Shown here: positions 11,207-21,455 of the stretch, piece after piece
Layout: each line of letters begins with the position of its first letter
Numbering within the stretch: position 1 is the stretch's first letter
DNA from: Fistulifera solaris
Lineage: Eukaryota; Bacillariophyta; Bacillariophyceae; Naviculales; Stauroneidaceae
Reading direction: 5' to 3'
DNA: 64,000 bases
NCBI GenBank assembly: GCA_030295235.1
Contig: AP026138.1
Span: 893,501-957,500 of the forward strand
Translations under genes and position numbers: made by a program
The notes under the pieces: generated by a model
What the model was told of the DNA's origin: nothing
Database searches by the model: none
What the model saw: only the letters and a program-made list of their open reading frames with translations

Positions 11207-11353
11207 TACAACGCTTCCAATGTCTACGCTTCTTGTACGTGGCCGCCGTAGGAAATTTATCTCTGCATGGGAACCCGGATATTGAGTATATCGCCATCCC
11301 ATCATCCAATTTTTGCATGTACAGTGCACAGAGGTCAACGTTTCCTTGCGCAG
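11207..11353. repeat. 147-bp direct repeat, copy 2
   Basis: Near-identical to 10779-10925 (differences at CAGTGCA/CAGGGCA and TTTCC/TTTCG). Its 3' end is about 210 bases from the stop of the ArfGAP gene. Confidence 0.85.
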
Positions 11354-11562
11354 CGTTAGGAGTTGTTTAATGTAGATGAAACGTCACAACAAGTCTTAGA
11401 GAAAATCTTGATCTAGAGGAAGGCTTCTGCAAAATATTTGTTACATAATGATTATGGCTTCTACGAAACTAGATTCCTAGAGTGAACCATCGTGCGTTCT
11501 CTGCAATATAATGCGGATGATGCAATGATTCGTCGTCGAAGCACAAGTAACTTACTTCGGTA

Positions 11563-12780
11563 TTAAAATGGCAATAGGTCCGCGAAAGCATCTTTCTGCT
11601 TTTGCTGCTTCTGTTGCAAATTGTTGCTCATATTCGAAATAGCAGACGATCCACCGTGATAGCTCATCACTGGAGCATTCGTGGAATGAAACGGCATACC
11701 CATCATCGGAGCGTTTTGATTGTACATTCCGCCCATCGTACCCATCGTTTGACTCGCCATACCATTCATTTGTTGCATCCCGTTCAATTGATTCATTTGC
11801 GTCATTCCGTTGCTCCCGAATGGCATTTGCTGCGGTTGTTGCAGCATCATTCCGTTTGTCATGTTGTTTCCTGGCACTGCCATCATCCCCGAAATGGGAT
11901 ACATTCCCGTCGAATGTGTTTGATTAAAAGTAGAAAAATTATTCTGATTCATGTTGCCGGCATTCATCATCAACGGCATATTGCTGATACCGTTCGCCGA
12001 TGCAGTATTCATTACTGGTTTTTTGTTGGCTGGCTCGGATGCCTGTGCATTTGTTGTGTTGCCGTTTATAAAGGCAAATGACGAAGCATTGTTTCCTGTA
12101 GCTGATACAGACGCAAAGTCGCCAAACATGTCAGACGAACTTGGGGCTGGGTTGCTAACAGGCACACTCGGCGCAACAGGAGCGAAAGGGTCGGTTGCAG
12201 CATGAGCAGCAATCGGAGCAGCTACGCCACTGGAGACTACGGGAGCCGTATCGAAGGAAGCAAAATCCAGAAAATCCGCCGCGGGTTGCGATGCTGCGAG
12301 AGGCGGTGCCGCAAATGACATGGAAGTTGGCTGAGAGGCAGCAGACGTCTTCTGGAAAGCTGGAGCCGGTGTGTAGCTACTCGCACTTTCCGATGCTGTA
12401 GTTGCGATTGGCTGCTCTGAATAATACCTTTTATGTTCGTAAGCATCCACAACAAAGCGTTTGAAGACTTCGATAGAGCTTCCTGTTGTAGGTCTTCCTC
12501 CTTGCCCGACTGGCGGTGCTTTTGCTAACCACGTTGCTTCGCAATAAGCATTGCCTTTTCGCTCCAATTCGTCGACTTCTTCATGCGTCCAGCTACTCAT
12601 TGTAATCGATTTGCAGCGATGACTGACAGCTTGATGAGAAGTCTTACATTCATTGCAAACAAAGGTGTGAAATTTGATGCAAATCGTCCCAAAACCCAAC
12701 TTTTTCGTCTGATGACAATTCGGGCATGTCGTATTCTGCTTTGCCAGTTGGCGTACGCGGTCTTCCGGGGACAAAGGCAT
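11563..12780 (-). CDS. ArfGAP-domain protein, AGFG/SMAP-like, arginine finger absent
   Basis: 405 residues from the ATG at 12780 (MPLSPEDR). The zinc finger is C19-x2-C22 ... C42-x2-C45, followed by HRCKSITMSSWTHEEVDEL, closely like the AGFG form HRVKSISM. ArfGAPs stimulate GTP hydrolysis by Arf on Golgi or endocytic membranes through an Arg five residues after the last zinc Cys. Here that position is Gln (SHQ, about residue 50), so catalysis is doubtful. The tail is long and disordered, rich in Asn, Met, Gln and Ala, with clathrin/adaptor-like DF motifs (DFLDFASFD, MFGDFASVS) and a terminal FADLLPF. An adaptor role in vesicle trafficking is inferred. The zinc finger is clear; the subfamily is likely but not proven. 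Confidence 0.8.
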   Translation of the reverse strand: MPLSPEDRVRQLAKQNTTCPNCHQTKKLGFGTICIKFHTFVCNECKTSHQAVSHRCKSITMSSWTHEEVDELERKGNAYCEATWLAKAPPVGQGGRPTTGSSIEVFKRFVVDAYEHKRYYSEQPIATTASESASSYTPAPAFQKTSAASQPTSMSFAAPPLAASQPAADFLDFASFDTAPVVSSGVAAPIAAHAATDPFAPVAPSVPVSNPAPSSSDMFGDFASVSATGNNASSFAFINGNTTNAQASEPANKKPVMNTASANGISNMPLMMNAGNMNQNNFSTFNQTHSTGMYPISGMMAVPGNNMTNGMMLQQPQQMPFGSNGMTQMNQLNGMQQMNGMASQTMGTMGGMYNQNAPMMGMPFHSTNAPVMSYHGGSSAISNMSNNLQQKQQKQKDAFADLLPF

Positions 12781-13244
12781 GTTATTTAGCAACCGCTTAA
12801 AGAGTTGTGATTGTATCTAGAAACAATGCCGACAGTTGCGAGAAGCTTCAAAGTATAATGATGTGGTTTGGTTCAACAAAAAGCGAAGAAAAAAATTATG
12901 GTCATCGTCGTGTCGCGTGTTTTGTGTCTTTTTTATAACCTTACGGGACTGAGGTCCCTTGGAGTCGCGTGCAAAACTCCGTACGTCTCCTAGCGGAGCT
13001 TGTAGCTAAGGCAATTGAAGCGTCGCCTATTTGTGATAATATTCCATCAAATAATGAGCACGTCATCTAACGCCGCATTGATATCTCTAATGCCAAGTAA
13101 TTGTCCGCTGATATAAGCGTAATCGTGATGTTAGTTGAATTTAGAGAATCGACTATATTCTATATTCGATAAGCTTTAACATTCGATTAGATTACTGTTA
13201 CTTAGCTGTAAGTAATCCGAATGTAGTAATGGCAAAATTGCGCC
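12781..13244. other. intergenic, nothing recognised
   Basis: Contains a small GGGACTGAGGTCCC palindrome near 12945 and AT-rich sequence. No gene or RNA seen. Confidence 0.4.
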
Positions 13245-14280
13245 TCAAGATGACGTGACGGGTTTGCGAGACTTGTACCCCTTCGAGGACGACGATGACG
13301 CTATGGGCAGTTGTGAACTCGACATTGAATGCCCAGATTCCTTGCTTAAACCTCTCGACTCTCTCGAAGAAGGTGCTTCTTTTGTAGATTTTCGATTGCT
13401 GCTACTCGTTTGCGGTGAACTCTTCGCCGCCTGCTCTCTCGACGATGATTTGCGATCACCTCGAGGTGATTTTCGCGCGTTACTTGGCGTTCGTGGTGAC
13501 TTTGCAGACGGCGGTGGTTTTGGAATGGAGAGGTGTTCCTTCTCTGACTTTTTTCGTATTTGAGTTCGCGCTACAGGTCGAGTGTTGAGATTCTTTGAGA
13601 TAATTCTGTTCTCTGGAAGGCCGTACTTTCTTTCGTCCGCTTTTACTTTCGCGTTTCCTGTGCTCTCTATTTTCTTTATGAATTTTCATTGCAAGCATAA
13701 AATCACCAAGTGCCTTTTTGTGAGCAAACATCCGCAGTTCATGACTCCATTTCTTAGAGACTTTCGCTAGTTTTCTTTCGCGCTCTTTTCGTTCGGATGA
13801 AGATTGAGCATAACTCATTTGCCGTTGCGCTTCCAGCACTTCATCCACACAGGCTTTTTGTAATTTCAAAATGATAGGCGAGAAGTAGGATTCAAAGCCT
13901 CGTGTCGGACTCCGCGTAACGATTTTGCTCATGTGAAGGTTTTCGGGGTCTTCTAATTCGCTGACAATCAAGCCTTCGAGTGCTTCTGTATATTCAGTTT
14001 CGCCGCGATTGCGAATCTCCTCTATAAAAACGGCCGTCTCTTCCTGCATATTTTCCATTTCTTCGTCACCCCAGAAAAGATCATCGTATTTTGCATTATA
14101 AAGCGCCCCCGGATAACTGTATTCCGTGCACAAGGGAGTGTCATTATCATCCATGTCAAAGCGAACGACTCGCCGTCTGTGTCTCCTTTTTCGTTTTGTT
14201 GTTTTAGCCGTTCGATCCTTTTCTTTCGCTGTGACGACTTCTTCGGGAGGTATTGTTTCATCCGGCATGCTGGAAACCAT
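13245..14280 (-). CDS. disordered basic protein with RVVRF (PP1-docking-like) motif
   Basis: Start is the ATG at 14280 (MVSSMPDE). An early basic block KRKRRHRRRVVRFDMDD contains RVVRF, which fits the R-V-x-F protein phosphatase 1 docking consensus. A region with an aromatic DDLFWGDEEMENMQ and EYTEALEGLIVSELEDP follows. V-x-F followed by a W/F-acidic helix and a later GL-E segment recurs in many diatom proteins I know only as uncharacterised. A helical Arg/Lys-rich part follows. At six T on plus (13549-13554) one extra base seems present. Without it, the frame continues about 100 codons as a Ser/Pro/Lys tail to the TGA at 13245-13247; as printed it stops at 13480. Bridged length is about 344 residues. 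Function unknown. Confidence 0.6.
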
Positions 14281-14936
14281 GGTGTGTTGTTTGAATGTCA
14301 ATTGTGCTGTCAAGGAAAGGAGCCGCGGTGCTGCTGTGCGCTGTCAACTTCCTTTCCATCGCGACGAGATGCGCGAGCGCGAGGTGCGAGCTTCGATGGC
14401 ACCGTGATTGGATTTTTAGTTCGTTGTAATTCGGTGACCGGAGACGCCATAATCCATAATTATGAAATCGCTCCCTTCGAACGATGTCTGTTCTCTACTT
14501 AATGACTGGGTGCGACGGATTTACTCTAGATCTTAGATTTACAAAGCTTGAATGAAACTACATAAGCCACATAAGCCCAACAGAAGGCTGTAGTCCACAA
14601 TGTCCGCCGTATTCGTAAAACGTGAAATCAGCAAGTCAACGAAAACGAAAATGTAAAATGTACTTATTGATGCAGTGTTGGCACAATTCAGAATAACAGT
14701 ACTGTAGTACGACAGTAGGTCCATTCATGACTGGCTCTAGTTTATTCAGTCATGGAAACGTTGGAATACACATTAGCCTACAGTGTACGTCCATCGTCCG
14801 CAAGAACAATCGCAAACACCAATCAAACGTTATTGCAAATAATAAGAACAGGCAGAACAAATGAATCGACGATGATAGAAACGAGATAAAGCAAAACGTT
14901 GTTACTTGATATCTTTGTTGAAAGTTACTAAGAAAT
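14281..14936. promoter_or_regulatory. shared upstream region between two divergent genes
   Basis: The two flanking genes start head-to-head, so this 656-base stretch must hold both promoters. No TATA box or clear motif stands out. ORFs in it are chance. Confidence 0.35.
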
Positions 14937-15950
14937 ATGTCTACTACATCGGATGACGAGTCGACTTTCTCGGCGAACTCTTCTTCCGACGACGACAGCA
15001 GTACACCCAGCACAGAGAACCGCTACAACAGTTACTCGAACGATGATGATGAGGATGAGCAGGAAGTAACAAGAAATCGAAAGCTAAACAAGAGCGAAGA
15101 GAGTGATGATTCGACAAGCGAGAGTGCGAGCGATGAGGACGAGGACGACGATAGTGAGGACGAAGAACAAAAGCGCGAGTCAATGTCGCATCTTCCGTTG
15201 GGACAGCGCATCCAGCTCGAAGAAAGCTTTGGTGTGCGAAAGATGAGACAGAAAGATGCAAAAGACACGATTACTAGTTCTAAAAAAGTCAAAAAGAAGA
15301 GCTCAAGTAAAGAGAGTAGCGCGGGTACAACTAAAACGAAGAAGAAATCGAAACACGCGCCTACTGAAGCTTCCTCGAAACGCTCCGATTTCTTTGCTAC
15401 GCTTCGACAAACACAAATTGGAGGAGTCGGTACCGGTATTGATTTAGGAGCACATCGGTACCAACCAAAAGATCCTCGAATTAGCAATTTGCACGGTCAC
15501 CTACAAGAAGATCATTTCCAACAGAATTTTGCATTCGTGCAGGACTTGCGGAAGAATGAAATAAAGACGTTACAACGCAACATTCATGCTTGGAAAACAC
15601 CGGGGAAGAAGGGCCAGCAGTTGCGGCGGAAACTGGGTTTGACCGGGGGTACCAGCAGCTTGCAACAAGACCAAGAGCGATTGAAGCAATTGCGGCATGA
15701 AATGGCGGAATGGGAACGACAAGAGATTGAACGAGTTGCTCATCGCTCGGTGAAACAGAAGTTGCAAGATCAAGCGGCCACGACGGGTAAATTTTACTTC
15801 CCCAAACGAAGAGATCTACGAAGAATGCAAGATGACGCCAAAATGGAAGAATTGCGGAAACGTAAAGGAGAAGGTGCTGTGGAAAAGGTTCTAGCCAAGC
15901 GTCGAAAGAAGAACAAGTCAAAAGATGCTAGTCTAATGGGAGCAAAGTAA
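14937..15950 (+). CDS. RRP36: rRNA-processing protein RRP36
   Basis: 337 residues, single exon. The N-terminal ~85 residues are Ser/Asp/Glu-rich and acidic, then a Lys-rich linker. The C-terminal half has the RRP36 (DUF947) signature in order: KDPRISNLHGHL (about residue 180), FQQNFAFVQDLRKNEIKTLQ, and TTGKFYFPKRRDLRRM near residue 290, ending in a basic tail. RRP36 is a nucleolar 90S pre-ribosome component needed for early cleavages of the 35S pre-rRNA that give 18S rRNA. Length and layout agree with the family. The ATG at 14937 is the first in frame. Confidence 0.9.
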   Translation: MSTTSDDESTFSANSSSDDDSSTPSTENRYNSYSNDDDEDEQEVTRNRKLNKSEESDDSTSESASDEDEDDDSEDEEQKRESMSHLPLGQRIQLEESFGVRKMRQKDAKDTITSSKKVKKKSSSKESSAGTTKTKKKSKHAPTEASSKRSDFFATLRQTQIGGVGTGIDLGAHRYQPKDPRISNLHGHLQEDHFQQNFAFVQDLRKNEIKTLQRNIHAWKTPGKKGQQLRRKLGLTGGTSSLQQDQERLKQLRHEMAEWERQEIERVAHRSVKQKLQDQAATTGKFYFPKRRDLRRMQDDAKMEELRKRKGEGAVEKVLAKRRKKNKSKDASLMGAK

Positions 15951-16230
15951 CCGGTCTTTCGTGTCTAGGAAATGACCTCATACTGTGACCAGTTTTTTTG
16001 CATTCGCTATTGCGTGTAAGCGGTTTCAAGGTGAAGACTCGTTTCGGTGACACTTCCCGATTGGTCTCGTTGATAACACTCACCTTGTTCGCCTACACGG
16101 ACCGATGAGTTCTTATCCGACTTTCTACCTGCCAAGCGCTTGATGGAGCGGATAGTAGCAGCCGCACGGCATTGGCTACCATAACATTTTCATTTTTGGT
16201 TTTGTGTTGGATTGCCCCAGTTGGCCCATG

Positions 16231-16775
16231 CAGAACAAACTACGAAGAATGAATATTGCCTCAGCTGATTGCGATTATCGATGGCTGCATACATCTATGC
16301 AAGCGCTTCTCAAGAAAATGCAAACTGGACGAACCTTCACCATCTATAGTACATACAAGACCTACTTCCCCGAAATTTTGCATTTGATTGATCTTTGTAT
16401 TGGTTTGGCAAATAAGGCGCTGGGTCCACGAGAAATCAGATCTAATAGTTCGCCTTGGCGGACAAAATCGCTTTTCTCTCCGATGACTGCCCCATTGCTC
16501 TTGGTGGTGCTGTGGACAACCTGGCTGAACTATGTTTTTCATTTGCGCGTAGTCAATGTCCGAACAAGGATGCAGTGGTGACGTTGCAAGTGAATAAAGC
16601 GCTGCTGATGAATTGGTACATACGTCGAATCCAATTTTCTCTATCGTTGACAAGCATGATCAATCGAATCAACCAAACGATCGATGATATTGTTCCTGAA
16701 AGTTCTTGGCAATTTTGGCCCCATGTTATTAACAATTGCCTGGTGCTGTGGAGCGGTTTGCCGTTCCTTAGATAA
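16231..16775 (+). CDS. unassigned protein, one likely frame break
   Basis: Two overlapping frames give protein-like sequence: 16231-~16455 (MQNKLRRMNIASADCDYRW ... GLANKALGPRE) and ~16455-16775 (ADKIAFLSDDCPIALGG ... FWPHVINNCLVLW). One added base between 16449 and 16470 would make a single ORF of about 181 residues. It looks helical and moderately hydrophobic; no family recognised. It converges on pyruvate kinase, 263 bases away. It could also be a decayed gene or the end of a gene with upstream exons that I did not find. Confidence 0.35.
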
Positions 16776-17038
16776 AGTCGCATCACGATGTTGCTGTTTA
16801 AATTTGTTAGCCCCAAGAAGGATGAATGAATTGCAGCATCATTTCATTAGTGGCAGCAACGCGTTGCAAGCCTTTGTTTAGTTGCCGGTAAGGAACTTAG
16901 GTAGGACTTGCCTGGATAGATACTACATTTACACACTCCTAGATTATTTTATTTCCGTTTCATTACATATTACGACAGCTATACCCGCACGCGACAATTA
17001 TCGTTATTAGTATTACGGAGTACTTGCTAAACCGAGCT

Positions 17039-18744
17039 TTAAGCATATTGGACGCGCATGATGTTCGTGGTACCCTTGGTGCGCAAAGCACCCGTCACAA
17101 CGACGACCGCATCACCGGCATCGAGTTTGCCTGCCGCCTTTAACTCATCAATCATGATTTGAATTTCACCGTCGAGGTCATCAAAGCTGACTACCTTAGC
17201 ATCGACACCACGGAGAATACCACAGCACTGGCGGGCCACTTGAGCCTTGTCAGTCAACACGTGAATCGGACGTCCGGGACGGAATTTAGCCACCTGAGTT
17301 GCTGTAGTTCCGCTTTCACTGCAAACAATGATAGCTTTCGCGCCACAATCGATGGTAGTTTTCACGGCAGAGCTGGCAATGGATTCAGAAGTGCTCAACT
17401 TTCCGTACTGAGCCAGGGTACTGTTACGGACAGCCTGATAAAGCATGTCGGTGTTTTGAGCACCTTCGGCTTCGGTCGTGGTTTCCGCCATGATCTGGAC
17501 AGCTGCTTGCGGGTGTTCACCGTTGGCTGTTTCTCCCGACAACATGACAGCGTCAGTACCATCCAAAACGGCGTTGGCTACATCGGAGCACTCCGCACGA
17601 GTGGGACGGGGATTGACAATCATCGACTCCAACATTTGCGTGGCGGTAACGACAGGTTTTCCGGCGATGTTCGCTTTGCGGATCATCATCTTTTGGGCTA
17701 TTTATTGGAGTAAAAAGGTAAATACACAGTCATGTGAGCATCAGCTGGTTTCAGAACAATGATCTACAATTAACGCAATCAAACACTCACCCAAAAAGAC
17801 CTTTTCAGGAGGAATCTCCATACCCAAATCACCACGAGCAACCATGATAGCATCGGTAGCTTCTAAGATAGCATCGTAGTTCTCCATACCCTCCTGGTTT
17901 TCAATTTTGCTGATAATCTTGATGCCGCTGTTCTCTTCCAAAACCTGACGAATTTTGTGAACGTCACTTGCTTTGCGCACAAACGATGCGGCAATGAAGT
18001 CAACACCGTGTTTGAGACCAAAGTTCTGCAAATCATCAATATCCTTTTCCGTCAAAGTGGGCAAATCGACGACAACTCCCGGAAGGTTCATGTTCTTGCG
18101 TTCTCCAATGGACGCATCATTTTCGATACGACAGGTGACTTCTCCGGCGGCCGGGTTGGTTGCAGTGACGGTCAAGACCAAACTGCCATCAGCAACGAGG
18201 ATTTGCTGACCGACGGTGACACTCGTAGCCAATGAAGCATAACTGCATGCCATCTTGGTAGCATCACCCTTGAAGGAGTAATCCGATGTGAGGACGATGG
18301 AGTTACCCTTCTTCAGAGAAATTTTGCTACCCTCGGCAAAGAAACCACTACGGATTTCAGGGCCTTTTGTGTCAAGCATGACAGCTATAGAGTCGAGAAG
18401 AGAGAAGGATTGGTTAAGCGTCTCTCAGCGCACACGCATTCACAGCCAATCACTTCTTTCAACTTACCAACATGCTTCCCTTTCTTTGCCGCTGCCGCTC
18501 TCAAACGTTCTAACGTCGCCGCGTGCGTTTCATGATCTCCATGACTAAAGTTGAAACGTGCAACACTTAATCCTGTATCAATCAAGGTCTCGAGCATCTC
18601 TGGCGACCAACAAGCAGGTCCGAGAGTGCACACAATCTTCGTTTGACGAGTACTCACATCCGTCGGAGCAATAATTTTAGCCAAGTTGATGTTGCCGCCG
18701 CGCAATTCGGGGCCAGATGATTCAATCTTGGGTGTCATAGTCAT
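17039..18744 (-). CDS. PK: pyruvate kinase
   Basis: Three exons, 18468-18744, 17791-18384 and 17039-17697, with GT-AG introns of 83 and 93 bases, giving 509 residues from MTMTPKIES. Motifs in order: [45 protein letters not shown], the catalytic Lys segment [28 protein letters not shown] and [13 protein letters not shown]. Both exon joins fall inside conserved motifs ([10 protein letters not shown] and VFL/AQKMMI) and restore them exactly. The enzyme transfers phosphate from phosphoenolpyruvate to ADP in glycolysis. There is no presequence from this Met, so it is likely cytosolic. Translation upstream of it (SFSFKIISS) could add residues, but the layout favours the given start. Confidence 0.95.
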
Positions 18745-20041
18745 AGAGCTGATGATCTTAAAGGAAAACGATACGTTTATTGCAATCAAAGAAGAGATTC
18801 GTTCAGTCGAAACGTAACGAGAAATAATTTGTTTGTGACGATGGCGATGATGTGTGTGCGCGCGTATGCGAGAAAAAAGACGAAAAAGTAGTGGTGCACC
18901 CGACAGATGACAGACGCCTACGTCGCTCCTTTTTGTACGTAGTGAAATAGTATGACGTATTGTGTAGCACACTTTTTTCATGCGACCGCTTCTTCGTCCG
19001 TACCTGGTACGTCATTCTCGTCTATACTAGTACAACATAGCCAGGTTCGTGATTCGTAACTCATGACACCAGCTAACACTCATTTTTCTAAAATGAAAAA
19101 GATGCACATATTTGCAAGTGAATTTACATTTCTTTACGAAAATTTGGTAAGCCCCATACGAAGTAATATGCCCTATCATCAAAAGTAATGACGATCGTAA
19201 TGGAATTCTGGATAAACAAAAAGAAATTACCAGATAAGGTAATGTAAGCCACGGCTAGCTAGACGATAATGTACGCTTTCCGCTTCTTGTCCTGCTCATC
19301 ACTAAACACTAATCTTCAAGTTTCACTTTTCCATTCTTTTCCCTCCCATCTTCATCTTGTCTCCAAAGCTTGCTATTAACTCTAGTGCCTACCAAACTGA
19401 GCTTGTCATTTTACGCACCTTCTAAACCTCCAAACTGCTTTCGGAATTAATTCAGGGGCTCTCTAGACGCCCAAGGTTCTAGCTGACTATCCTTTCACTC
19501 AAAGTTTTCATGCTTCAATTTCAAACAAAAGAGACTCCACACTCACAACTCCTCGCTCCTCATTCCTCCAAACACCGATGTCTAGAGAGCTAATCTTTGC
19601 AATGAAGTACTGTTGTCGAAACCGACGGAGAAAGGAAAATGGAAAAGCATGGGAAATGGGAAAGACGAAAGACTAGAAACCGTAAACCGTACCAGTAACA
19701 CGTGCATAATCGATAAAACGTAGTACGCCGAATGTCGAGAGAGTGTCGTCTTTACAGTTGTCCTGAGAGTCACGTGTCACGTGCAACGTTTAGAACCCAT
19801 CTGAAATCTGAAAACGGCTTTATGTATTGGGGAATAGCGAAATGTCGCGAGACGTGGTAGGAACATAATCGATTTTATTCACTTTTTCTTCTCTTCAATA
19901 TCAATAGTCAGGCCTACTGTTGCTTACAGTTTGCTGCTTCTTTGGCGCATAAATTATGACCCGTATACAACTCGTTTCTGTAGAAGCGTCGAAGTAGGAA
20001 CAAACCAACGAAATTCAACATGCAACCCAGTGACCAGGAAG
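18745..20041. other. intergenic
   Basis: Upstream of pyruvate kinase. AT-rich with pyrimidine-rich stretches at 19280-19580. No gene supported. Confidence 0.4.
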
Positions 20042-20110
20042 GACGTTAAAATTCTGCCTCTCAGTACAAGTTTCTACGTAGAGCCTACGGCGAGGCAGAA
20101 TTTTAACGTC
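20042..20110. repeat. hairpin element, copy B (inverted repeat)
   Basis: The left arm GACGTTAAAATTCTGCCTC (20042-20060) is the exact reverse complement of the right arm (20092-20110), with a 31-base centre. The reverse complement of this copy aligns with copy A at 6938-7005 in both arms and centre (CGTAG...TACGTA...GAGGCAGAATTTTAACG). The stem is 19 bp and could fold in RNA or as a cruciform. It lies about 340 bases upstream of bZIP 1. Confidence 0.8.
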
Positions 20111-20453
20111 GCTTCCAGTGAAGTACTTATTAGATCAAACATGCTATGCTTCAATGGCCTCTGAGCATTTCTAAGCCAACGACCGACGAACAATGAAGAT
20201 GCGTAACAAACCAAAACAATCCCAGACGACAAAACAAGCATTTCGCATAAAAAGCATCTTAACAGAAAAGCAATATCCAACAATCTCGCTTACAACACAA
20301 GAAGCTGGTGGTGTCAAGAAATCGACCTGCAACAGTCGCTCAACTTCCAAAAAATCATTTTGAATCTAGTGCCCTTCCCTACGGCACAAGCATCCGAACT
20401 GTTGTCGCCAACATCTCTCCGCCGTAACTAAAACAATTTGAATCGCGAAGTAG

Positions 20454-21455
20454 ATGTTTCAAGGAAAACAGGATCGCAAGAAAGGAGATAGGGGTGAACT
20501 AGAGCGTCCTGCAAAACGAAGAAAAACGGATACGAAAGCTTCCACGAAGAACACCCCAGACATCTACACAGGCCGTGTAGCTGCCATTGAAGACCCCAAG
20601 AAACATTCAGCTTCTTTTTTGCAGGATACAAGCGAATCAAGCTCGAAAACCCGGTCAAAGAGGAGCGAATTGTTGAGTCGACTCGAGATCACCGACCCAG
20701 CATTAGCACTGCAAGACAAACTGACCACTGAAGAAGGTCAACTGGAAGAAAATCCCAATTTCACCCGTGAGCAGGCACGACAGGCCGCCAAACGCGAGTA
20801 TAACCGCCGTAATGCTGCAAGAGGTCGCATTCGCCGCAAATGCCTCTTGAGTGAGCTAGAGGACAAATGTGACATGATGGAAAATGAAATGGAGGCTCTC
20901 AAAATTGAAAACGCGGCCTTGAAGGCAGAAATTGAGGATATGAAGCACGTTGCTGCCACTGAGAACCGGGAAGAAAGTGTCGGTCGATCAATCCAAAGTG
21001 CACCCCACTCGCAGCAAGCAATAGGACAGGCACCCCAACGTACAGATCTTGATGGAAGTGAGTCACTGCAAGACAGCAATGTGATTCTATCTCAGCATGA
21101 CCCGCGGCTTTATTTCCAGCACAGCGGAACTGATGTGAATGCCAGGCTGATGAATAATAGCGCTATTCTATCGCATCGAGAGCAAGGCCTCTACTTGCCG
21201 CATGTGAGCGACACTGCGCTCTTGTTTCAGCAACAACGTGCGCTTGTACCGCAATCGAGAATGGGTGGTATAATTCATCATAATCAACCGATTCCTTCTC
21301 ACGCAGGTCTTCCAGGTGGTCAAGATTTGTTGCAAACGCTTATGCTTGCCAGAGTTCGAGCAGCCCTTAATTCAAGCACCGATCCCTCGCAATTGTCGGG
21401 TGTCAATCATCAAGGATCTTTGCGAGGCTACCCGCCTAACTTTTTGCCGAAGTGA
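20454..21455 (+). CDS. bZIP transcription factor 1
   Basis: 333 residues, single exon. A basic N-terminus with AKRRKTDTK is a likely nuclear signal. The bZIP lies at about residues 110-165: basic region REYNRRNAARGRIRRK (N-x3-A-x2-G-R, with Gly where Ser/Cys is usual) followed by a leucine zipper LSELEDKC...MEALKIENAALKAEI. The segment LEITDPALALQDKLTTEEGQ just before it is shared with the paralogue at 23058. The C-terminal half is Gln/His/Leu-rich with LYFQHSGTD and LYLPHVSD repeats, then LMLARVRAAL and a final NFLPK, also shared. It is expected to dimerise and bind DNA in the nucleus; target unknown. Confidence 0.88.
   Translation: MFQGKQDRKKGDRGELERPAKRRKTDTKASTKNTPDIYTGRVAAIEDPKKHSASFLQDTSESSSKTRSKRSELLSRLEITDPALALQDKLTTEEGQLEENPNFTREQARQAAKREYNRRNAARGRIRRKCLLSELEDKCDMMENEMEALKIENAALKAEIEDMKHVAATENREESVGRSIQSAPHSQQAIGQAPQRTDLDGSESLQDSNVILSQHDPRLYFQHSGTDVNARLMNNSAILSHREQGLYLPHVSDTALLFQQQRALVPQSRMGGIIHHNQPIPSHAGLPGGQDLLQTLMLARVRAALNSSTDPSQLSGVNHQGSLRGYPPNFLPK

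Noticed and set aside
10650-11338. Two minus-strand ORFs sharing a CTCKNWMMGWRYTQYPG segment as a gene family
   Set aside because: The similarity is just the 147-bp DNA repeat read in one frame; no coding signal in the unique parts.
12940-13010. Possible tRNA around the GGGACTGAGGTCCC palindrome
   Set aside because: No T-loop GGTTCRA or cloverleaf spacing could be made.
13255-13563. 102-codon plus-strand ORF rich in Leu/Asp
   Set aside because: Antisense of the Ser/Pro/Lys tail of the minus-strand gene.
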